Positions 26,201 through 38,100 of a stretch of 64,000 nt of DNA are shown here, piece by piece. A program made the translations under genes and the position numbers. The first letter of the stretch is position 1; every line of letters begins with the position of its first letter. Source of the DNA: Scortum barcoo (lineage: Eukaryota; Chordata; Actinopteri; Centrarchiformes; Terapontidae); NCBI GenBank assembly GCA_023238725.1, contig CM041538.1:62001-126000 (forward strand), given 5' to 3'. The notes below the pieces were generated by a model that worked only from the letters and a program-made list of their open reading frames with translations, was not told the DNA's origin and did no database searches.

Positions 26201-29200
26201 TGTCTCTGCCTCACTGGATTCTGGTTCACACTTACTAAGTACTGCTATACTACCGTACATTTGCTTAGCTTTATCATATTTGCTTTCACATACTCATACA
26301 TATTTAAACCACTGTCAACACTGGATTTATTTAATCTTTAGTGTATTAATATCTACTTCTTCAACCTTCTTCTTTTTCCATACTCTATAACAGATATAAA
26401 GTATATACAGAGTATTCATATCACTAATTTCACAGTGCAACCTGGACTGTTTTGCATTAGCATCTTTGTGTGGGTAAACTTACCTGATCCATGCACCATA
26501 CCCATGTAGCCAGTACAGTAAGCCCAAACACTAGGCCTGGCCAAGGTAAATCCCCTGACACAGGGTTTCTGAACAAGTGGAAGGCATCACTACGAGGTAG
26601 GTGGCAGGTGGTGTTTGCAACTGACACTGAAGGGACAGCTGACATATAACGGTCCTCAAGGCCTTCATACCACCCAACCTTGGAGAATGCTTGAAAATTT
26701 ATAAACACACAAATTTGACTATTTTACTCATCAGCATTTTACTGAGTTATTTTTTTCCTGCTGTAGATAAAACTAGACAGAATAATTTTGCATGAGATAT
26801 TTAACATGAAAATGTTCATTCAGTGTTACTCAGTGGTACAAATATGAATTACCATAAGAGGTGTTAACATAACATAACATAGTGACTAAATCAGCATCAT
26901 TAACAGTCATCATGCGCCAACTTGCAGTTTTTTGCAGTATTTTTAATAAATGTACACACAGAATTGTTTCCACAGTATCTCCCGCATGTTGGAGCCTTTA
27001 TTGACATTGAATGTGTATTCGTCTGTGTGTGAGTGTGCAGTCTACCTATGAGCATTAGTGCAAAGGCTCCCCCTACAATGATCAAAGTCTGGAGAGCATC
27101 AGTGTAGATCACTGCTGCCAAACCACCTACACACACAAACACACCAAAACACAAATGGCCCTTTTCCACTAGTACCGACTACTCGGCTCGCCTCGACTCA
27201 GTTTCAGGTTTGGTCGTTTTCCATTACAATAGAGTACCACCTCAGCGTGGGTGGGGAATCGTCATAGCAACGCAGGCCGAAACTCCAGCGACGTCATTTG
27301 TTATGTGACACAAACACGAAACGACTATGGAGCTATGGAGGCCACCAGACAAAAATGCCTGCACCTTGTTGTTGCTCCGCGGGGTTGATTTCTGTGCAGC
27401 CATCTCTGATCGTGTTCGTTGTTGTTATTGCGTTTTAAAAATGGCACGCGTTGACTCTTATGAACCAGTCGCTCTCCCGACGCATCTAGTGATGTCAGGC
27501 ACTGGCCAAACAGTGGCCTGCCATCTGCCGAGCGTCACATTTTCGGCTCGACGAACTTAGCTCACTTGGAACCCCGGCCGAGTAGATACTACGAAAGTAC
27601 CTAGGTACTAGGTACTAACCACGTAATGGAAATGCACAAGCGTACATACAAACCAAGTCGAGAATCGAGTCGAGTCGAGGCCAGTGTAGGTACTAGTGGA
27701 AAAGGGCCAAAAGTCACTGATATCATGTTATTGTGTCATTCAGGAGAATTTAGGAATTTTTTTAGAAATGTACCATGAAAAAAAGTGCTGATTTATACAA
27801 AAAATACTCACTCAATTACTCAAAATAATCACTCTCAATAATCACTTATGATCCGCAAGACCTGTGTAGCGACGTCTGTATCTGCAGAGATTCTGCCCTC
27901 TGCCTGTGTTTTCTTATTTTGCTGTGTTCAGGACATTGACTGTGTACTAAGCATCAACCTTTGGATAGTGGTGTGTAGCACCAATAACAGCGCTCACAGT
28001 GTAAGGCACAAAAATAAGGATAAAAATGTGGTGACTAGATTTTAAGTATGTGACATTATAAAATATATCCAGGAAGAGTGGCTAAGTTTCCAACTGACAA
28101 GTCTTACTTGTTACTTGTAAATGATGCCAGATTATCTGTCTCATATATTACTGTCAGGACATAGTGACAGTTCTTTAAATAAGTTACTTATATCTGCTTT
28201 AAAGTTGATGCTTTATTTTTCCAGAAACACAAAAGCCCTAGACCCCCATTTTTTTCATGTAAAATGTGTTTCAACATGAATGGGCTGTGGCAACTTCAAG
28301 TCATTTTGCTGGAAGACAAAATATGAATTTATTATTGTGTGTGTACGCTTACCTGCCACAGTGTAAGCAGCAGTGACCAGCAGCAGTATGCCAGTTGACA
28401 AATAGAGATCCCAGCCCAATGACACCTGAATGAACAACGCCCCTGAAAAGATATCTGTCTGGGTAACACACACACACACACACACACACATACATACAGA
28501 CAGACAAGTGTTATGCTGTGTCTTGTATTGTACCTCATTTGTAAGTCACTTGGGACAGAAGATTGCTAAATGAATAAATATAAATGCATGCATTGCTTAC
28601 AGATATTTTGGTGAAAATGTAGAGGATGAGTGACAAAACAGACATGAATATGCGTATTCTCTGGCCTCCAAAGCGTTTAGCCAGGTATTCAGGCATGGTC
28701 ACCACACCAGCAGAGATGTAGACAGGGATAAAGATCCAACCCAGAGCCACCAGGACCCATGCAGCCTACACAAACACACACACACTTAAGTTACAAATAC
28801 ACAGTCAGATTTGTCTGCTATTGTACTGTTTTTCCTTTGTTAAGACACTGGATGCACTGTATAAAGGACTAAACAACATCTGGCTCTGTACTGTTTTGCC
28901 CATTCAGTCACATTCACACTTTCCAAGGCACCTGCATCTCTATGAGGCTTTGCACTCACTGCCATCCTTCACCTGTCTACACCCACATCCGACACATTAA
29001 TTACCTACCCCATTCCTATTACCTGTGCATTCTACATATGTTTGGACTCGCTGCCTTTTTTTTTGTAAGCATGTAATTTAATTGTCATTTACCATTAAAA
29101 CACTCACTGTCACTGCAGACCACCCTGCCTTCATTGTCTACATTTGGACACTTTTCCTTGTTGCCTCCCTGTGACAAGGGTAACATAAAGTTGATGATGA

Positions 29201-32149
29201 TTAAGATTACTCAAAACAAGAAATATAAGACATGCTTACATAAGACATACACCCACAATACTGAAATAGGTCACACAAATCTAAAAGGTTTCAAGGTCTA
29301 CCTTTTGGTTAGTTCAGTATCATGGAAAAAACTACACCATGAAAATAAGATGGTAAAAGGGAGTCCATAATGTAAAATGCTGATAGAAACCTATCCACAC
29401 CAACTCTAGGCAGTAAATGCTGCTGAAGGTGCATACACTAAATATTGACATAGAAGGCATGAAAAGGAGGTTAACAAGTAGCCACCCCATTCTTCATGCC
29501 ATATCACACATTGTGGCAGTTTCTTACATTCCACTCAAATCCCCCAACAGCGATGCCTCCAGCTGCTCCTGAACCCGCTAAACCAATAAATAAACCGCTG
29601 CCAACATTACTGGACATCAAAGAGGCTCCAATCTGTAAACACATACAGATAAGAGACAATAACAAGAAAAGCATAAATTTATAGAACAAAATTACTATTT
29701 GCCTCTGTTCAAAAACTCATTGAATGTTTGATAACATTTTCAATTACAGCCTGTATTAATATTTCATATGTACAGGATATCAGTAAAGTATTTACTGAGT
29801 GCTTATTCCTGGACAAATATTAAAGAACGGAGGAAGAAAACAAAAGGTTGGAGAACAAGAGGATAAAAACTTGGTAAGAGACTTACAAATTAACTGCATT
29901 GTATTTTCTTTTTTACCTATATAATAATTACATTAATATTGTTACTAGATAATGTGGTAGGAAAAATGGGTTTTGATAATAATAATAATAATAATAATAT
30001 TGATTATCTATAAATCTATATAGATATATCTCCCAAATAAAATTCTGCAATGTAAAGAGATATTACATAAGGAGTAGATCTTACTATTAATATTGTGTAC
30101 AGTATTGTTGCTGCTAAGGAAAACATACTAAGGTAAGCCAAAGAGAAACCTCTATGGCTATAGGTATAAAGTAGCCATGTGTTTGTTTTTAAAATAATGA
30201 TAACATTGCTTCATGATAACAATGGGGTGTGTAAGTGGTATGGCTAAGTGGAGCCTCTCTTCTCTTAAAGGCTTCAGAGTTAATGTATATTTCTGTTTTT
30301 TTACTCAACATACTTCAAAATGAATTTTCTGTTTATCAAAAAACAATTACAATCATATGAAAAAAAAAAGTTTCCAGGTCAAGAGCCAGAATACAACATC
30401 AAATGTCATATTCATATAGCACTGGTGGAGAAGGTTAAGTCTATATTATCCCATTTTGTCTATATTATACCATTTTGTGGCATAATATAGACTTATACCT
30501 CAAAAAACGTTATATATTTACTCCGCACATTTATCTCGCATTCATCTTTTTTATTCTAGCCTCAGTGTGGCTGCGTGGGAGATGGTTATGTCTCTCTGCA
30601 GCACCACTACTTCCACAAGTAGCTTGCTACTGCAGACTGGGAACAGGCCAGAAATAAACTCATTCTGGTTATAGACTTTTTTTGAATGGGTTTTACCATC
30701 ATCCTCACACCTTAAAACAAAAGATAAGTGAACAGATGAAAGGTAATGAGGAAAAGCAATTTATAAAGAATTGGCAAGCTGGTGCGCACCATAGAGAGGG
30801 AAAAGGACTTGGCAGTTGTACTCACTCTTTCTTGTATTTAGCTTTAGAAACTAGAAACTGTATGAAGTTTCTAAAGCTCATGAATGAACTTTTATATATT
30901 TTTACATGAACTTTTATATTAAAACACACAACTCACTAACTGTAATGGTACAGTAGGTGTAAGAGCAGCCAAACTTAACTATTCAGTACAAAACAGGGCA
31001 GGAATTCAGACAATACAACAATACAATATGTTGAAAAATACATATAGTTTATGGCATGTATAACATTATCATAGAATTGAGAAAAGGATTGGTGCACACC
31101 AATCAGAGGTTTGGTACTCACAGGCCACCAGGTCATTGAACGGCCAGCCAAGAAGTACCCCCCAATGGTGCTACGATTGGCTCGCACTGATGACTATAAA
31201 AAAGACAGAGGTAAAAATTAGGCCAGCAGTCCCTTTGATACCATGTGATGTGATATTGTATGCACATACAGACTGATAACAAATTGAAGGGAAAAAAACA
31301 GCATAACGTGTCTTACTGTCACAGTTTGCATCTCTCCCTCTTCCTGCTTCTACTCTTATCTCCCCAGTCTCTTCAATTTCATCCTTCAAGTTACATGCCT
31401 TGGCTTTCAAACCAGAACCTGAACCTGCCTGTCTGCTTGCCTGTCCCTACTGGCCTGCCTGTAAGTCACCAATTTAAATAAAATTTTGGACTGCACCTGC
31501 TCTGACTCACTCCTCTAAATCTGAGTCCCTCCAGTCTACCTGCACTTTCCAGATATTTCTAGACAATAAGTAAGTTGTTGGGGGACAACGTGCCACCAGA
31601 ATAGCCTCAATGCACCTTGGCATTGATTTTACAAAGCTGCATTTCCACACAAAGTACCCAGAACTTTTAGCCTAAAGGAAGGGACTTTTTCCAAGGAAAA
31701 AGGTTCCTGAAAGCCATTGTTGTCTGTGTTTCCACTTTGGTCTAAAGACTCACAAGGATTGGGCAAATTAGTCAGCTGACGTATGAGAAAGTTACAGCAA
31801 TTTTAGTCAGTTTTGTGCACAACTACCATGACAAACTCTTCCACTCCAGTCCAATAGGTTACCTGCTTTTAGATATCTGTTGTTGAAGCCATAACACCAA
31901 TGTAACATTTCTTTTTATCAGGGAATAGTGTCACAGCTGCATAATTTTTTTTTTTACATTATACACACATCACATGTAATTCAGCATAAACACCATTTAT
32001 TTTAAACTATGCATTCTCACCTGGTTTAGATACTGATCTTAATGGTGTATAATGGTAACAGCCAGAATACAAACACACATTTATTTCCATCCACAACTAT
32101 TTATTGATCAAAAACACAACCGTGCAAAACATGCAGGTATTAATAATAT

Positions 32150-32199
<50 letters not shown>

Positions 32200-35100
32200 A
32201 ATAAATAATAGAGCAGGTAAAGGCAGGACTAGAGGTCTAAGTCTACAGTCCAGTCCTCTCCAATAACAGCTGGAGAGGACTGTATACTGATCTTGCCGCT
32301 GCCATCCACATGCAGGACTGCTCAGTTGGCTCATGTATATGTGCACTTTACATCTATGTGAAAATGACACCAAAAAACTATGAACACAGATCAGTACGTT
32401 AAACAGGTAAAATGATCTATACCTCATAGGGCTGCTAGTGGGGTATATAATTTTGTGCGATTGACTTAGTCAACCCTTGCTTACAAGTCCCACGATCCGA
32501 CACCATTAGTGGTTAGCATTAATGCTCACAATTGGCATTAACATGTAAGGCCAACTAACATTAGCTTTTGGCTAAGGAAGAAACAGCAATGACATTAGTG
32601 ATGTTGGCCATATGTCATTTACTGTCAACCATCCTCCATCTCCGTGTTGTCTGTGGCTAAAATAAAAAAATTGACCAAGCGTTGCAAAGCCCACCCACAA
32701 ATTTCCTGTACATTTGAAAGGTACTACCCCTTGAGCAGAGGCTTTCTGGGACCTTAGACCCTGGTCCCTGTGGTGGAAAAGCACTGAGTTCCTCCAAAGA
32801 TTCTTAGTTCCTGGGGAAAGTTTCTGCAGTCAAAATACAGCTCAAGTCTGAATTCTACTGGAGGAATGAAACACTATTCTCCCAAGAGATACTCTCTCAT
32901 TTAGTGTTTTGATGATCTCCAGTCTTGCAGGTTTTTTGCTGATTCTGGATATGGTCCTTCTGTCTGAGGTTCGCTTGCCTAGTGGGGACATGATCTGTGT
33001 CTATGTTATGGAGAGAAGGACGAGTGGCCCAGAGCTCCATATGAGGACGTCTGAAGATGCACCTGGACTCACATGGACTCCTTTCCATTACCTGTGATAC
33101 CTTCACACATGGTCTAAACCCATATGAACTAAGTATATCTACAGTTAAATCAGACATATGTGTAATTCGATATATGATTGATGATGATGTTCTCTGTACA
33201 TGTGGCATCTATTGCATGTCTGTCCATCCCAGGGAGATGGGATCCCTCATCTGTGGCTCTTCCTCAGGTTTCTTCTTTTTTCCCAGAAAGGATTTTTTTG
33301 AAGTTTTTCCTGACCCGGTTCGAGGGTCTGAAGGACAGAGACTGTCACAATTGTACAGATTATAAAGTGCTTCAGGGCAAATGATGCTTTGTGTTTTTGG
33401 GCTTTAAATAAATTTAATTTGCACCAAAACCATATTTTGAGTTATGTGAGTTCCACTCTAGTCTAAATACACTGTTTTTGACACTTTAATACAAACCCCA
33501 ATTCCAATGAAGTTGCGGACGTTGTGTAAAACGTAAATAAAAACAGAAGACAATGATTTACAAGTCCTTTTCAACCTATATTCAATTGAATACACTACAA
33601 AGACAAGATATTTAATGTTCAAACTGATAAACTTTACTGTTTTTTTTACAAATATTTACTCATTTTGAATTTGATGGCTGCAACATATTCCAAAAGAGCT
33701 GGGACAGGGGCAACAACAGACTGGGAAAGTTGAGGAATGCTCAAAAAACACCTGTTTGGAACATTCCACAGGTGAACAGGTTAATTGGAAACAGGTAAAA
33801 GGAGCATCCCCAAAAGGCTCAGTTGCTCACAAGCAAGGATGGGGTGAGGTTCACCACTTTGTGAACAACTGCGTGAGCAAATAGTCCAACAGTTTAAGAA
33901 CAACATTTCTCAACGTACAATTGCAAGGAATTTAGGAATTTCATCATCTACGGTCCATAACATCATCAAAAGATTCAGAGAATCTAGAGAAATCTCTGCA
34001 CGTAAGCGGTAAGGCGGCAAAACCAACATTGAATGCCCGTGACCTACAATCCCTCAGGCGGCACTGCATTAAAAACCGGCATCATTGTGTAAAGGATATT
34101 GCCACGTGGGCTCAGGAACACTTCAGAAAACCATTTTCAGTTAACACAGTTTGTCGCTACATCTCCAAATGCAAGTTAAAACTCTTCCATGCAAAGCGAA
34201 AGCCATATATCAACAACACCCAGAAACGCTGCCGGCGTCTCTGGGCCCGAGCGTCAGAAAGTGTTAAGTGCAAAGTGGAAAAGTTCTTCAAGTTCTTTTT
34301 GGAAATCATGGACACCGTGTCCTGTGGGCCAAAGAGGAAAAGGACCATCTGGATTGTTATCAGCACAAAGTTCAAAAGCCAGCATCTGTGAGGGTATGGG
34401 GGTGTGTTAGTGCCCATGGCGTGGGTAACTTGCACATCTGTGAAGGCACCATTAATGCGCGGAAAGGTACATACAGGTTTTGGAGCAACATATGCTGCCA
34501 TCCAAGTAACGTCTTTTTCAGGGACGTCCCTGCTTATTTCAGCAAGACAATGCCAAGCCACATTCTGTATGTGTTACAACAGCGTGGCTTTGTAGTAAAA
34601 GAGTGCAAGTACTAGACTGGCCTGCCAGCAGTCCAGACCTGTCTCCCATTGAAAATGTGTGGCCGCATTATGAAGCGCAAAATACGACAACGGAGACCCC
34701 GGACTGTTGAGCAACTGGAAGTTGTACATCAAGCAAGAATGGGAAAGAATTCCACCTATAAAGCTTCAACAATTAGTGTCCTCAGTTCCCAAACGCTTGT
34801 TGTTAACTGAGTGTTGTTAAAAGGAAAGGTGATGTAACACAGAGGTAAACATGCCTCTGTCTCAGCTCTTTTGGAACGTGTTGCAGCCATCACATTCAAA
34901 ATGAGTGAATATTTGCAAAAAAACTAAAATAAAATAAAATAAAATAAAATAAAAGAGTTTGAACATTAAATATCTTGTCTTTGTAGTGTATTCAATTGAA
35001 TATAGGTTGAAAAGGACTTGTAAATCATTGTATTCTGTTTTTATTTACATTTTACACAACGTCCCAACTTCATTGGAATTGGGGTTTGTAGCTTACAAGT

Positions 35101-38100
35101 GATATCCAATTAGTTTTGAAGCAAATGTATTTTTGAAAAATTTGCTTGAGATGAAATGGAACATAACAGTATCAGAAGATTGGCCCACTTCACTCCAAAT
35201 CATGTGGTCATTTTAATAGTATTAAAGAATTGGCAGATGTCCATGACTAGTGGCCATGAGGGGCTTTCTAGCAGGTTTTTTCCCCATTATATTCACAAAT
35301 TGCTGAATTCACTCACCCCAAACACATGCTATGTTGTTTTATAAACACAGGTTGTATAAAACCATGGGTATGGTTTCAGGAGTGCTTTGATGCTCACAAA
35401 ACTTTGCACATACTTAATATAAGATGTGTCGCCGCCCCCTAGAAAATTTCAACGAAGCAGTCCCCATGGTCCATTTCATATAGATGTTAGAAATAACATC
35501 TAAACCCAATAGGAAGTGAGCCATTTTGAATGTATTTTAAAATTTGTGGGTTTTTTTTAATACTTTAAACAAACTTCCCCTTGAGAATTTATCAAATCAA
35601 CTTCTCTGAGCAGTGCAATCTAAATACATTCTCTATAAAAGGCTTTCAAAATCTTAGTAGATTAAAGTATTTACTCAAATACACACTCTCCAATCTGGGC
35701 CAAAGTTCACATGCTGCATAAGAATCCTGGCCTTAATGGTCTACATACTGATACTGAATCATAGTCATAGTGCCACCTACTGCCAACAGGACGTCAGCCT
35801 TATGTGACAAAGATAATCTAATCAACATAGGGTGAGCTACATATGATATACATCAACATATGATTAGTGGGTGCTCTAGTGCTACACAGTAGAAGAGTGT
35901 GAGGACCACAAGGTTCAGTACATTTAGGTTCAATTCTGTTGTTAAATATTAATGAATTATCAATTATGTTTTAATATTTGGTAAACCATATACATGCTAC
36001 AGCTTAATTGTACCACACAGTGCACCTACATAGAAGCATCTGTATTCATTATGTTCTCCACCCATTTTTATCCAGATTTTTCCTTTAATTTCTCACCTAT
36101 CTCTATGTCACACATTGACAACCAAAATAATATCCATATTTAAACACTGGATAGACCTACCAGCTATGACAAAGATAAATCAGTTCTTGGTGGCTCAGAC
36201 AGAATTCAAACAAGTATGAGCTCCAAGAATTGCTGAGGTCTTTATTTGTATAATCTTCCTTAAGTATTTGTACTTTGGCACCTTTTCGGTTAATGGACTA
36301 AAAAAATCATAATGGGTATACTGATTTAAGGATAAGTCAAAGGGAAACTTAAAGGTAGCCTAGATTATGTCTGATTAAATCATTTCAATGCATGTACAGA
36401 CACATACAGTGGGGCAAAAAAGTATTTAGTCAGCCACCACTTGTGCAAGTTCTCCCACTTAAAAAGATGAGAGAGGCCTGTAATTTTCATCATAGGTACA
36501 CTTCAACTATGAGAGACAGAATGGGGGGAAAGAATCCAGGAAATCACATTGTAGGATTTTTAATGAATTAATTGGTAAATTCCTCAGTAAAATAAGTATT
36601 TGGTCACCTAAAAACCAAGCAAGATTTCTGGCTCTCACAGACCTGTAACTTCTTCTTTAAGAGGCTCCTCTGTCCTCCACTCGTTACCTGTATTAATGGC
36701 ACCTGTTTGAACTCGTTATCAGTATAGAAAGACACCTGTCCACAACCTCAAACAGTCAGACAGTCAGACTCCAAACTCCACTATGGCCAAGACCAAAGAG
36801 CTGTCAAAGGACACCAGAAACAAAATTGTAGACCTGCACCAGGCTGGGAAGACTGAATCTGCAATAGGTAAGCAGCTTGGTGTGAAGAAATCAACTGTGG
36901 GAGCAATTATTAGAAAATGGAAGACATACAAGACCACTGATAATCTCCCTCGATCTGGGGCTCCACGCAAGATCTCACCCCGTGGGGTCAAAATGATCAC
37001 GAGAACGGTGAGCAAAAATCCCAGAACCACACGGGGGGACCTAGTGAATGACCTGCAGAGAGCTGGGACCAAAGTAACAAAGGCTACCATCAGTAACACA
37101 CTACGCCGCCAGGGACTCAAATCCTGCAGTGCCAGACGTGTCCCCCTGCTTAAGTCCAGTACATGTCCAGGCCCGTCTGAAGTTTGCTAGAGAGCATTTG
37201 GATGATCCAGGAGAGGATTGGGAGAATGTTGTATGGTCAGATGAAACCAAAATAGAACTTTTTGGTAAAAACTCAACTTGTCGTGTTTGGAGGAGAAAGA
37301 ATGCTGAGTTGCATCCAAAGAACACCATACCTACTGTGAAGCATGGGGGTGGAAACATCATGCTTTGGGGCTGTTTTTCTGCAAAGGGACCAGGACGACT
37401 GATCCGTGTAAAGGAAAGAATGAATGGGGCCATGTATCGTGAGATTTTGAGTGAAAACCTCCTTCCATCAGCAAGGGCACTTGAAGATGAAACGTGGCTG
37501 GGTCTTTCAGCATGACAATGATCCCAAACACACCGCCTGGGCAACGAAGGAGTGGCTTCAGTAAGAAGCATTTCAAGGTCCTGGAGTGGCCTAGCCAGTC
37601 TCCAGATCTCAACTCCATAGAAAATCTTTGGAGGGAGTTAAAAGTCCGTGTTGCCCAGCTTCAGCCCACTGCTCTAGAGGAGATCTACGTGGAGGAATGG
37701 GCCAGAAATACCAGCAACAGTGTGTGAAAACCTTGTGAAGACTTACAGAAAACAGTTTGACCTCTGTCATTGCCAACAAAGGGTATATAACAAAGTATTG
37801 AGATGAACTTTTGTCATTGACCAAATACTTATTTTCCACCATAATTTGCAAATAAATTCTTTAAAAATCAGACAATGTGATTTTCTGGATTTTTTTTTTC
37901 TCATTTTGTCTCTCATAGTTGAGGTATACCTATGATGAAAATTGGAGACCTCTCTCATCTTTTAAGTGGGAGAACTTGCACAATTGGTGGCTGAACTAAA
38001 TACTTTTTTGCACCACTGTATTTACCATTTGCAGAAACATTCAATCATACAAAAGAAATGAAACACTGTCACATGCTCATGTAAATCTTACTTTGTCAAA

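Noticed and set aside
34157..34561. 134-codon minus-strand frame
   Set aside because: Antisense shadow of the decayed Tc1/mariner transposase.
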